Shown one piece after another: positions 37,280 to 45,231 of a stretch of 64,000 nucleotides of DNA. The notes beneath the pieces are model-generated. The model did not search any database, was not told where the DNA came from, and saw only the letters and a list, made by a program, of their open reading frames with translations. The DNA is from Engelhardtia mirabilis (GTDB lineage Bacteria; Planctomycetota; UBA1135; GCA-002686595). The DNA lies in assembly GCF_007748095.1 (NCBI RefSeq), contig NZ_CP036287.1, forward strand, positions 4,650,001 through 4,714,000, given 5' to 3'. Positions within the stretch are counted from its first letter, which is position 1. The number at the start of each line of letters is the position of its first letter. Both the position numbers and the translations under genes were made by a program.

Positions 37280-37284
37280 CCCCC

Positions 37285-37458
37285 ATGTCGCAAAAAGACA
37301 CCGACGCCGCCAAGGAACGCAAACCCGGCGCCCCCCCCACCTCCCCCGACGCCAAACGCCCCTCCAAAGCCCCCCTCGACCTCGAGAACCTCGATCTGAC
37401 CGTGGAGCAGGTCGACGAGCGCATCAGCCCGCGGGAGACGAACGTGTTCGACAAGTAG
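37285..37458 (+). CDS. Candidate RiPP precursor peptide
   Basis: A 57-residue peptide, ATG to TAG, 24 bp after the second radical SAM gene, with a good Shine-Dalgarno and a hairpin 35 nt after its stop. The N-terminal 30 residues are Lys/Pro/Ala-rich (KERKPGAPPTS). The rest is acidic: LDLENLDLTVEQVDER, then the tail ISPRETNVFDK. The LDLENLDL stretch resembles the helical leader motifs of other RiPPs, which makes the tail after it the likely core. It has no Cys or GG cleavage site. No family is recognised, and the function is inferred from context. Composition and position argue against a chance frame. Confidence 0.65.
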   Translation: MSQKDTDAAKERKPGAPPTSPDAKRPSKAPLDLENLDLTVEQVDERISPRETNVFDK

Positions 37459-37492
37459 GGCGCGCGGGGGCGACTTGCGAATCCGGGTTGCG

Positions 37493-37513
37493 CGACCCCG
37501 AATTCCGGGGTCG
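37493..37513 (+). terminator. Hairpin after the peptide gene
   Basis: CGACCCCG (37493-37500) pairs with CGGGGTCG (37506-37513) around a 5-base loop, 35 nt downstream of the peptide stop. No strong T tract follows, so terminator use is probable but not certain. It would end the radical SAM/peptide transcript before the propeller gene. Confidence 0.5.
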
Positions 37514-37557
37514 ACTTGGAAGTTCCAACCACCCGCGGGATCGCCCCCGGTGGCCCC

Positions 37558-39198
37558 ATGCTCCCCCCCTCCCTCAGATCCGCCGCCCTCGCGGTTGCGC
37601 TGGCCGTCTGCCCCGGTGGCGTGGCGTTCGCCCAGTGTGGCGAGACCCTGGCCGCGGACTCGCCGGGGCTGATCGACGACCACTTCGGCGAGTCGATGGA
37701 CGTGCACGGCAAGCGCCTGGTCGTCGCCGCGCCGCGCGACGGCGACGCGGGGCACTGGGCCGGCGCGGCCTGGGTCTTCGAGCGGGTCATGGGTCAGTGG
37801 CAGCTCGAGCAGAAGCTCGTTCCCACCGACCTGCCACCCGGCGCGGTGTTCAGCCACGCCCAGGTGGCCCTAGAGGACGAGTGGCTCTTCGCCGCCTCCG
37901 TCTGGGAGCCGACGCCCGACCTCAACGGCGACCGCGGCGTGGTGCGCGTCTACCGGCGTGACCAGAGCGGTTGGCAGCCCTTCCAGAAGCTGTGGCAACC
38001 GGGCACGGGCGCGTCCTCCGGCTTCGCCGCGCGGATCGAGGCCGACCAAGACCAACTGGTGGTCAGCGCCCGAGGCCAGCAGAAGCTCTACCTCTACGGC
38101 TTCGACGGGAGCCAGTGGGTCCTGCGCCAGGGCCTGACCGACCCCGAGCCCGCCGCGCAGGGCGATTGGCTCGGCGTCGACGTGGCCATGGACGACAAGT
38201 GCCTGGCGACCTCCAGCGTGCGCGAGGTCGACGGCGACGGTGTGGTCGGCAACAGCCCGGCGCGGCTGGTGGTCTACATCTTCGAGCGCGGCTTCCAGAC
38301 TTCGAACACTGACGACTACGGCTTCCTCGGGCGCATCGACTTCGCCGCGTCTCAAGCTCTGCAACCGGGCGCCCTGACGATTCGCCACGACAAGCTCGCG
38401 GTGCAGGGCATCGTCAGTCCCGAGAGCCAGGAGGCGGAGCTGCACCTGTTCGACATGAGCCTGGGCGCCGAACCCTTCCAACGGCTGAAGCCACCGGACG
38501 GGGTCGACGTCGAGTTCGGGCGGTCCCTGGCCTTCGCCGGCGACGACCTCTTGCTGGTCGGCGGGCGCGGGTCGTCCGTCCTGGGGCCCATCGGACGCGC
38601 GGTCACCTTCCGCCAGACGCCTCTGGGTTGGCAGGCGGAGTCGGAGTTCCGGCCCCTCGCCACCGACGGCTCCACCAAGTTCGCGACCAAGGTTCGCGCC
38701 AAGGGCGACGACGACCTGTTCGTGGCGTCGCGGATCTACCAGGGACCCAGCATCACCGGCGAGGTCCACGTCTACGACGCCCTGCAGAGTCCGTCACTGC
38801 AGGTCGACGTGTCCGACGTCAGTCTCTCGGCCGGCGGGGTGCAGACCCTGAGCCTGCGCTGCTGCGACGACCTCGCCGGCTGCACCTATCTGGTCCTGGG
38901 CGCCCTCAGCCTGCCCCCGGCCGACGCCGGCATCGCCCTGGACGGCAGCCACCTGCCCCTGGTGATCGACATCTGGTTCCTGACCACCCTGGCCCAGGCC
39001 AATGCGGGCATCTTCTCGTCCACGGTCGGGCTGCTGGACGCCAAGGGCGAGGCCCAGGCACAGATCCAGGTCCCGGCGGGCTCCGATCCATCCCTGGCCG
39101 GCATCGAGCTGTTCCACGCGGCCCTGGTGCTCGAGGCCCCGGGGAGCGGGCGGGTGCTGTCGACCACGGTTCCGACCCGGCTCGGGCTCGCTCCCTGA
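37558..39198 (+). CDS. Secreted beta-propeller protein with planctomycete-type C-terminal module
   Basis: A 546-residue protein from ATG 37558, with a signal peptide ending FAQC. Repeats of the form F-G-E-S-M-D-V...L-V-V-A-A-P-R-D-G-D and F-G-R-S-L-A-F...D-D-L-L-L-V-G-G fit FG-GAP-like propeller blades. The last 110 residues share the strand pattern of the 21949 protein's C-terminus (SLSAGGVQTLSL, then SHLPLVIDIWF). A 14-codon longer start at 37516 is less likely. Function unknown; probably surface-bound or secreted. Confidence 0.82.
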   Translation: MLPPSLRSAALAVALAVCPGGVAFAQCGETLAADSPGLIDDHFGESMDVHGKRLVVAAPRDGDAGHWAGAAWVFERVMGQWQLEQKLVPTDLPPGAVFSHAQVALEDEWLFAASVWEPTPDLNGDRGVVRVYRRDQSGWQPFQKLWQPGTGASSGFAARIEADQDQLVVSARGQQKLYLYGFDGSQWVLRQGLTDPEPAAQGDWLGVDVAMDDKCLATSSVREVDGDGVVGNSPARLVVYIFERGFQTSNTDDYGFLGRIDFAASQALQPGALTIRHDKLAVQGIVSPESQEAELHLFDMSLGAEPFQRLKPPDGVDVEFGRSLAFAGDDLLLVGGRGSSVLGPIGRAVTFRQTPLGWQAESEFRPLATDGSTKFATKVRAKGDDDLFVASRIYQGPSITGEVHVYDALQSPSLQVDVSDVSLSAGGVQTLSLRCCDDLAGCTYLVLGALSLPPADAGIALDGSHLPLVIDIWFLTTLAQANAGIFSSTVGLLDAKGEAQAQIQVPAGSDPSLAGIELFHAALVLEAPGSGRVLSTTVPTRLGLAP

Positions 39199-39266
39199 CG
39201 GGAACCGCCAAGCCGGTCGCAAGTGGATCGCAACCGCGTGCAGCAGCCGCGCTAGGGTCGGGTGGG

Positions 39267-40898
39267 ATGAAACCGGCCCCCGTCCTCGTCAGCCTGCTCG
39301 GCCTCGTCGCCAGCCAGAGCGCCTTCGCGGCGGCCTCGATGGCGTGGGAGCCGGCCGCGGCGGTCTGCACGACCGCGCCGCGGCCTAGCCCGAGCGCGGG
39401 TCGCGCGACACGACTGATCGAAGCTTGGGGCAACGGCTCCGAGCAAACTCGCGCGCGGGTCTCGCCCGAGCTGCTCGCGTCGACCATCGACGCCATGCTG
39501 CGCGAGGAGCGCGGCGACGACCGGCGCCGGGCCGATGTGGCGCTCCTGACCCTGGCCGGCGTCACTAGCCGGCTCGAGGCCACGCCGCACGACCTGCGAC
39601 TGCGGCGCGAGGTGATCGACGGGTTGATCGCGCGCAAGGGCGGGCGCGGCGGCGACGGCTTCCGCGAGTTCGTGCTCGCCGACGTGCTGCTGTTGGGCGC
39701 GAGCATGCCCACCGAGACTCGCCGGGGCGCTTGCATGGCCCTGGCCCTCGAGCGCACACCCGCCGCGCTGCTACCGCTGCTGTCCGTCGCCCGCGATCCC
39801 GACCTGGAGCTGCGCGCCGCCGCCCTGGTGGCCCTGACCGGGTGGCCGGAGCGGGGTGTCGGCGAGGGCTTCGTGCGCGCTGTCGTCGACGCGCCGGCTG
39901 CTCACCAGGGACGCTTCATGCAACTCGCCCTGGGTCACCTGCACGCCCTGCACTCGAGCGGGACCTTCGACCTGGCCTGGCCCGATGACCTGGGCCTGTC
40001 CCTGGGCGATGAGGTGCTCGGCCTGACCCTCGACCGCGACTGGCGCCGGGCCTCGCCGGCGGTGGCCCTGGCGGCCTTCGTGCCGGCGGAACGCTCCGTG
40101 CCCGTGTTGATCGAAGCGCTCGGTGTCTGGACCCGGCGCGAGGGCGAAGCCGACCGCGCCGCGGCGATCCCGGGCGCTCGGCGCCTGCGCTTCGAGTGCG
40201 CCGACACCCTCGAGTCGCTCACGGGCCGCCCGATCGGCCCCTCACCCGAGCGCTGGCGCGACTTCTGGAGCGCCGTGCGCGAGGGCACGCCCCTGACGGC
40301 CGCCAACGGAGCCGACGGGAGCCGCGCGACGGTAGCTTCCTTCTTCGGCCTGCGACTGCGCTCGGGGTCGGTGGCCTTCGTGGTCGACGCCTCCGGTTCG
40401 ATGGAAGCGAGCCTGCCGAATGCCCGGGGGGACTACGGCACCTCGACCCAGATCCCCACCCGCTTCCAAGCGGCCTCCGGGGAGCTCTTGGACGTGCTCG
40501 CGGCGTCGCCGGATCCGACTCAATTCGGTGTGGTGCTGTTCAGCGACCAGGCCGTGAGCTGGAAGGGTTCGCCGACGCGCGCGGACGAGGACAGCCTGCG
40601 GCGACTGCGGTCCTGGCTCGGCGCACGCCATCCCGATGGCGGCACCCAGCTGGCCACGGGGCTGCACGAGCTGATCGACAGCGTCGACGACCTGCACGAG
40701 CTCGAGTTCGACACCGTAGTCGTGCTCTGCGACGGCGAGACGACCGAGGACGGGACCTGGGCCCGCGATTGGCTGCTGCGCTTCAACCCCGAGGCGCAGC
40801 TTGTCTTCCACTGCGTGCAGATCGGCGGCGCGCGGGCCGACGCCTTGCGCGCCTTGGCCTCGGGCACCGGCGGCAGTTTCCTGCGCGTCGAAGGCTGA
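39267..40898 (+). CDS. Exported VWA-domain protein
   Basis: A 543-residue protein with a signal peptide (ending SAFAA). Residues 50-320 are helical, HEAT-like, and end with an LTGRPIG...W-x2-FW block. A von Willebrand A domain follows: D-A-S-G-S forms the MIDAS metal site, with LFSDQAV and GGTQL for the other metal ligands and a C-terminal VVLCDGETTEDG strand. VWA domains bind protein partners through a divalent metal. The ATG at 39267 fits the signal sequence; the frame is open further upstream over the propeller gene. Its function is not known. Confidence 0.82.
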   Translation: MKPAPVLVSLLGLVASQSAFAAASMAWEPAAAVCTTAPRPSPSAGRATRLIEAWGNGSEQTRARVSPELLASTIDAMLREERGDDRRRADVALLTLAGVTSRLEATPHDLRLRREVIDGLIARKGGRGGDGFREFVLADVLLLGASMPTETRRGACMALALERTPAALLPLLSVARDPDLELRAAALVALTGWPERGVGEGFVRAVVDAPAAHQGRFMQLALGHLHALHSSGTFDLAWPDDLGLSLGDEVLGLTLDRDWRRASPAVALAAFVPAERSVPVLIEALGVWTRREGEADRAAAIPGARRLRFECADTLESLTGRPIGPSPERWRDFWSAVREGTPLTAANGADGSRATVASFFGLRLRSGSVAFVVDASGSMEASLPNARGDYGTSTQIPTRFQAASGELLDVLAASPDPTQFGVVLFSDQAVSWKGSPTRADEDSLRRLRSWLGARHPDGGTQLATGLHELIDSVDDLHELEFDTVVVLCDGETTEDGTWARDWLLRFNPEAQLVFHCVQIGGARADALRALASGTGGSFLRVEG

Positions 40899-40922
40899 CG
40901 TCCGCCACGGGCCGCGCATCGG

Positions 40923-40982
40923 CGGTCACGTCCCGAACGGTCACGTCCCGAACGGTCACGTCCCGAACGGCCACGTCCCGAA
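40923..40982. repeat. Four tandem copies of a 15-bp repeat
   Basis: CGGTCACGTCCCGAA occurs at 40923-40937, 40938-40952 and 40953-40967, with a fourth copy (CGGCCACGTCCCGAA) at 40968-40982. The array ends at the inferred 3' boundary of the group II intron. Confidence 0.9.
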
Positions 40983-41029
40983 TCGGGATAGGGGCCGGGG
41001 AGTCATCGCCTCCCCGGAGCCCCTCCCAC

Positions 41030-41065
41030 ACCACCGGGCATACGGGTCCGTACCACGGCGGTTCG
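41030..41065 (-). ncRNA. Group II intron domain V
   Basis: Read on the minus strand, this stretch contains GAACCGCCGTGG, a central ACGGACCCGT turn and CCGGTGGTG. It folds as a hairpin with the layout of the catalytic domain V of bacterial group II introns. It lies just downstream of the RT stop, as expected. Confidence 0.8.
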
Positions 41066-41075
41066 AAGATTGAGG

Positions 41076-42449
41076 TCACGGCGCCAGTTGGGGGAGCCCC
41101 AGCTGGGCGAAGTGGGAGTTGCGAAGGATGAGGTGGACTCGGTGGCAGGCGTTCCACCACCAGCGGTGGGTCTGGGCGGCGACTTCGGCGGCCACACGCG
41201 TCGAGGCTCCTCGAAGGCGTAGCTCGCGGAACACCGTTCGCCCGCGCTTCCACTGGTGGAGTTGGAGCGCCCGGAGGCGCCTGCGGATCCACTGGTCGAG
41301 GGTGGCGAAGAGTCTCGGCGTCGCGGCCAGGGCGAAGTAGCCGTGCCAGCCGAGCAGGTAGCTTCGCAGCTCCCCGATGACGTGGCTCAGGCTTCGTCCT
41401 GCGTGGCGACGCGTGATCTGCCGCACTCGATCCTTCATCTTGTCGAGAGCTTTGCGGGCCACCCGCAGACGTACGGTCTTCCCCGGAGCCACCCACATCG
41501 AGTAGCCCAGGAAAGGTCGGTCCCATGCGGGGGCCACGGCGCTCTTGGCCTCGTTGATGCGCAGCCGAAGTCGGCCAAACAGAGTCCGGAGTTGGCCGAG
41601 CACGCGTTCTCCCGCTCGTTGCGAGCGGACGAACACTCGGGCATCGTCCGCGTAGCGCACGAAGGCGTGTCCGCGGACCTCCAGCTCCTTGTCGACTTCG
41701 TCGAGCAGCACGTTGGCCAGGAGCGGTGAGAGTGGGCCGCCTTGCGGCGTCCCCTCCCAGCGCTGCATCAGCACTCCGTCCACCATCACGCCGGATTGCA
41801 GATAGCGACGGATCAGTCTCAGGACGCGGCGGTCCTCGATCCTCTTGGCGAGCTTTCCCATCAGCACGTCGTGATGGACTCGATCGAAGAACTTCTCCAG
41901 ATCGACGTCGACCACGACTCGGTGTCCGGATTGGACGTGTCGCGTCGCCGCCCGAAGGGCGTCGTGGGCGCTGCGTCCCGGTCGGAAGCCGAAGCTGTGC
42001 TCGGAGAAGGTCGGGTCAAAGATCGGTTGAAGGACCTGCAAGAGGGCTTGCTGGATCAGACGGTCGAGCACCGTCGGAATCCCCAGTTCGCGGGTGCCTC
42101 CCCCGCTCTTGGGGACCGACTGCCGCTTGATCGGGGCCGGGGTGTAGGTCGAGTCGAGCAAGCTCGCTCGGATCCGGGCCCAGTGGCCTCGAAGGTACGG
42201 CAGCAGCTCGTCCGTCGTCATCCCGTCCACGCCGGGACTGCCTCGGTTCTTCTTCACTCTCCGCAGAGCGGCTTCCATGTTGCGGCGCTCGAGCACCGCC
42301 TCCATCAAGCCGACTGCTCCTGGGCACTCGGTTCCGTGAGCCGCCGTCGGCGCTTCGTCGCTTCGCGGTACGTTCAGGGCTTCACCCCTATCCTCCCACG
42401 GGAGCTCCAGTTGCCTGGACATCTGACGCGGTTCGCCTTCGAGGTTCAT
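41076..42449 (-). CDS. ltrA: Group II intron reverse transcriptase/maturase
   Basis: A 457-residue protein. RT blocks are in order: GSPGVDGM, KSGGGTRELGIPTVLDR, FSEHSFGFRPGRSAHDA, VVDVDLEKFFD, GTPQGGPLSPLLANV, the catalytic F-V-R-Y-A-D-D, and a FLGY motif. A maturase (X) domain follows, with LRSYLLGWHGYFALA and RRRLRALQLHQWKR. No HNH endonuclease domain is seen at the end. The start ATG 42449 gives the normal length. All catalytic residues are present, so the intron could still be mobile. Confidence 0.95.
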   Translation of the reverse strand: MNLEGEPRQMSRQLELPWEDRGEALNVPRSDEAPTAAHGTECPGAVGLMEAVLERRNMEAALRRVKKNRGSPGVDGMTTDELLPYLRGHWARIRASLLDSTYTPAPIKRQSVPKSGGGTRELGIPTVLDRLIQQALLQVLQPIFDPTFSEHSFGFRPGRSAHDALRAATRHVQSGHRVVVDVDLEKFFDRVHHDVLMGKLAKRIEDRRVLRLIRRYLQSGVMVDGVLMQRWEGTPQGGPLSPLLANVLLDEVDKELEVRGHAFVRYADDARVFVRSQRAGERVLGQLRTLFGRLRLRINEAKSAVAPAWDRPFLGYSMWVAPGKTVRLRVARKALDKMKDRVRQITRRHAGRSLSHVIGELRSYLLGWHGYFALAATPRLFATLDQWIRRRLRALQLHQWKRGRTVFRELRLRGASTRVAAEVAAQTHRWWWNACHRVHLILRNSHFAQLGLPQLAP

Positions 42450-42875
42450 GGGCGTTGAGCCCTTCTCCCCGTTCGGGCCTTCGCCGGCTCGGGCCGACTA
42501 CTACGCCCTCTGCTGACTTCTCGCTCCGCCAACCGGTGGCGTCGCCCTTTCAGACGTGAGGCGAGATCTCCCTGGGTAAGACAGATGGCCGTCCCCACAC
42601 AACCGCCGGATTTACGCCGCGTCCCTTTGACCGCAAGAGCTTCGCTGTCACGTGCCAGCTCGCCCTGGTCCGCGGCGCCTCGAATCCGATTCCTGTACGT
42701 CGGCCCGTGGGTTCGTTCCACGCTTCCTTCAGACGGACCCTCGCGAGCCCGCCCTTGCGCTTCCCTTCGGTCCCTGCGGCCAGGTTCCGGGGGGACTTTC
42801 ACCTCCAAGTCATCTGTCATGCCAGGCACACACGGCCGCGGGGCCCCTCCGCCCGAGCGGAAGAGCCCCGCACCG

Positions 42876-42899
42876 CGCGGCGACCCCCAAGTCGCCGCG
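42876..42899 (-). terminator. Terminator-like hairpin of the PhoX-like gene
   Basis: CGCGGCGAC pairs with GTCGCCGCG over 9 bp with a 6-base loop, 10 bp after the PhoX-like gene stop. The intron inserts 2 nt beyond it. The hairpin lacks a T tract, perhaps because the intron displaced it. Confidence 0.6.
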
Positions 42900-42909
42900 G
42901 ATCCCCGTG

Positions 42910-44595
42910 TCAGCGCTCGAGGAACAACAACTGGCCGCCCTCGACCAGGTCGTTGTCCGTGAGGCGCGAACCCGCGTTGAACTGGTCCTGATCGTCGATG
43001 CCGTGGGCCTGGATGTCGATCAGGAACAGGTGACCGGGCTGCTCGCCGAACAGGGACGAGACGTCGAGGATGCCAGAGCTCTCCCACGCGCCGACCGAGC
43101 CGGCGTCCACGTCGACAGCCTGGATCGGATCGACGAGTGAGGCATCGAGCACCACGTTCCGATCGATGTTGGCCACGCGACGTGCGATGCTGCCGGTGGA
43201 CAGGCGCACGATGCCGGCCTCGTTGGTGTTCACGGCCCCGGGACCGAAGAGCAGCTCCCCGTTCAGGGTGTCCGTCTCGGCCTTGTCCTCTTGGGCGTAG
43301 ATGAAGCCGTCATCGGCCCAATCGAGGTTGTCAGGCGAGCGCAGGGTGCGCTTCGGGTCGGCGTCGCCGTCGTACACGATGATCAGCGTGCCCGTCCCGT
43401 CGGTGGGGTTCACGTCGAGCACGTAGACCGTGCCGAAGGTGTCCACGCCGTCGCCCGTGTCGGGATCCACCGCATAGGTGTCGACGCCGGTCGAGGCCAG
43501 GGCGATCTGCGTGCCGTCGGCGGGGTTGGTGGCCACGTCCTCGGGGCGCGAGAAGCCGAAGGCACCGACCTGCTCGGCCTGGATCCACAGGTTGCGCTGG
43601 GTCGGGAAGCCGTACTCGTCGAAGCCGGTCGAGCCGTCCTCGGAGGCCAGGGCCGGAATCGGCTTGTTGTTGATCGGGACGAAGCCGCCGTTCAGGAAGC
43701 CACTGCCCTTGAACTCCAGGGGCGAGGTCTCACCGGTGGACGAGACCCAGACGAAGAGCTGGCCGTTCTTCAGGCCATTGCGACCGAGGAAGCCGCCGGC
43801 GGGGTTCTTCACCCCCACGTAGGCGAACAGCGGCGCAGCCTCGTCGATTCCGTCGCCGTCGGCGTCGAAGGGCGAGGTGTCGTCGGCCAGGATGAAGGCC
43901 ACCAGATTCGGGTTGCCGATGGCGACGGGGGTGATGTTCTCCCAGGCACCTCGGCCCATGAAGGGCACCTGCCACAGGTCGCCGGTGGCCACGTCCAGGG
44001 CCCACTCGGCGCCGCCGATGGGGTTGAAGTTGCCGCCGTCTTCCTCGCCTGTGAAGAAGATCGTGTCGACCAGGCCATAGCTGCCGGCGGGGACCAGTTG
44101 CGCAGAGCACAGGCGGCTGAGGCCGGTGAACCCGGCGGTCAGGAAGCTGTTGTCGGTGGCGACCGCTCCGGTGGCGTCGTAGATCTTGTTGATCGCCAGG
44201 CCAGCGTCGACGATCTGGCGGCTGGTGCGATCGACGTCGAAGTAGGAGACGCGCGCGCCGGTCAGGGAGAAGCTGCCGCCCTGGCCGTCGTTGACGAGGT
44301 AGGGGTAGCCAGCGCCGGCTCCCAACTCGTGGTTGGCGAGCACGCGCACCGTGTTCGCGTCGAGGGCGAAGGCACCGAGCCCGTCGAGCACGCCGGGGGG
44401 CGTGTAGTCCCCGGCGGTCAGCGGGTTCAGCGCGCCACGGGTGCCAGTGAAGGTCTGACCGACCGTGAAGAGCGGCGCGGAGACCGAGTAGCCGCCCTGG
44501 CCTTGGGCCATGGGCGAGAGTTGGGCGGAGGCGGGCAGGGCGGCCGCGGCGCTGACCGCGAGGGCCAGGGCGGGGGAAGCGAGGACGAGATTCAC
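42910..44595 (-). CDS. Secreted PhoX-like (DUF839) protein
   Basis: A 561-residue protein with a Sec signal peptide (ending LPASAQ). It has the blocks LANHELGAG, YFFTGEEDGGN-like segments, SRPEDVATNP and LDWADDGFIYAQED, which are typical of PhoX-type beta-propeller phosphatases, where acidic residues bind Ca2+ and Fe. PhoX releases phosphate from organic phosphates; other DUF839 members are uncharacterised. Unlike classical PhoX, the signal lacks a twin-arginine motif. The 169-bp region upstream (44596-44764) holds its promoter and the end of the next gene. The group II intron lies 36 bp downstream. Confidence 0.75.
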   Translation of the reverse strand: MNLVLASPALALAVSAAAALPASAQLSPMAQGQGGYSVSAPLFTVGQTFTGTRGALNPLTAGDYTPPGVLDGLGAFALDANTVRVLANHELGAGAGYPYLVNDGQGGSFSLTGARVSYFDVDRTSRQIVDAGLAINKIYDATGAVATDNSFLTAGFTGLSRLCSAQLVPAGSYGLVDTIFFTGEEDGGNFNPIGGAEWALDVATGDLWQVPFMGRGAWENITPVAIGNPNLVAFILADDTSPFDADGDGIDEAAPLFAYVGVKNPAGGFLGRNGLKNGQLFVWVSSTGETSPLEFKGSGFLNGGFVPINNKPIPALASEDGSTGFDEYGFPTQRNLWIQAEQVGAFGFSRPEDVATNPADGTQIALASTGVDTYAVDPDTGDGVDTFGTVYVLDVNPTDGTGTLIIVYDGDADPKRTLRSPDNLDWADDGFIYAQEDKAETDTLNGELLFGPGAVNTNEAGIVRLSTGSIARRVANIDRNVVLDASLVDPIQAVDVDAGSVGAWESSGILDVSSLFGEQPGHLFLIDIQAHGIDDQDQFNAGSRLTDNDLVEGGQLLFLER

Positions 44596-44764
44596 GTGCG
44601 GATCCTTCGTTGACCAGTGCCGATCCCCGCCCGAGCGACCAGAGCTCGGCGTCGGTTCGGCGATGGGCGCAGATGATCCCGATCACTGCTGCCCGGCCAT
44701 CAATCGCGCGTGGCGTTCGTATCAATGCGCGCGGCACCGTCGCACGCGCTCGGACGCAGCGTCG

Positions 44765-45082
44765 CTACTCGCTCCGCAGGCGATCGAAAGCGCTGGCGAT
44801 CTCGACCTGCATCAGGTGCTCGTCATCACACTCGTCCAGCGTCGGCGTCGAAGTCTCGGCCGGATCGTCGAGCGTGCTGTCGTCGACGTCGCGCCCCAGC
44901 AGCCCGCGGTCGAGGATCTTGCGCAGCGCTCGGGCGTCGAGGTCGCCGGCTTCGTGGCTTCCTACCGAGGCCAGGAGGGCGGTGCGCTGGTCCCGTTGGA
45001 CGGCGGACCCGGGCTCGACGGCGTTGAGGGCCGCGGCGGCGCCGAGCAGGGTCAGGATGAGGATGGTGGGCCCGTGCTTCAC
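44765..45082 (-). CDS. Small exported protein of unknown function
   Basis: A 105-residue protein started at GTG 45082, giving a signal-like stretch (TILILTLLGAAAALNA). The C-terminal half is acidic (DVDDSTLDDPAET and CDDEHL). An ATG at 45136 would add 18 residues. No family is recognised. It may form a unit with the PhoX-like gene that follows on the same strand, 169 bp away. Confidence 0.45.
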   Translation of the reverse strand: MKHGPTILILTLLGAAAALNAVEPGSAVQRDQRTALLASVGSHEAGDLDARALRKILDRGLLGRDVDDSTLDDPAETSTPTLDECDDEHLMQVEIASAFDRLRSE

Positions 45083-45231
45083 GGTTCGGATCCCGGTGAG
45101 GGTCGGCCCTGACCCGCGGGACACGATCGCGTCCAAGAGCGGGGGCGGGCTGGATGGCGAAGGATCGCCCGCCCCTGCTGGCCTCCGAACAAGGCCGTGT
45201 CAGGATCCGATTAAGCGCCGCGAGCTCGGGC

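Larger units (their letters stand above)
40983..42873 (-). mobile_element. Group II intron with internal reverse transcriptase gene
   Basis: On the minus strand the element starts GTGCGGGGCTC at 42873, a usual group II 5' end. Domain I sequences follow, including CTGGCATGACAGATGACTTG near 42821, then the RT gene (42449-41076), domain V (about 41065-41030) and a domain VI hairpin (about 41022-40992), ending near CTATCCCGAT at 40983. Length is about 1.89 kb. Boundaries are from pattern, so the 3' end could shift by a few bases. The 5' end lies 2 nt after the terminator-like hairpin of the PhoX gene, the pattern known for bacterial class C introns; the class is not proven here. Confidence 0.85.

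Noticed and set aside
37065..37790. Minus-strand frame overlapping the peptide gene
   Set aside because: It has no recognisable domain, lacks a good start signal and runs across the end of the radical SAM gene; the plus-strand peptide has a Shine-Dalgarno and position support.
40923..40982. Possible CRISPR or iteron array
   Set aside because: Copies are head to tail with no spacers and number only four; no replication genes are near.
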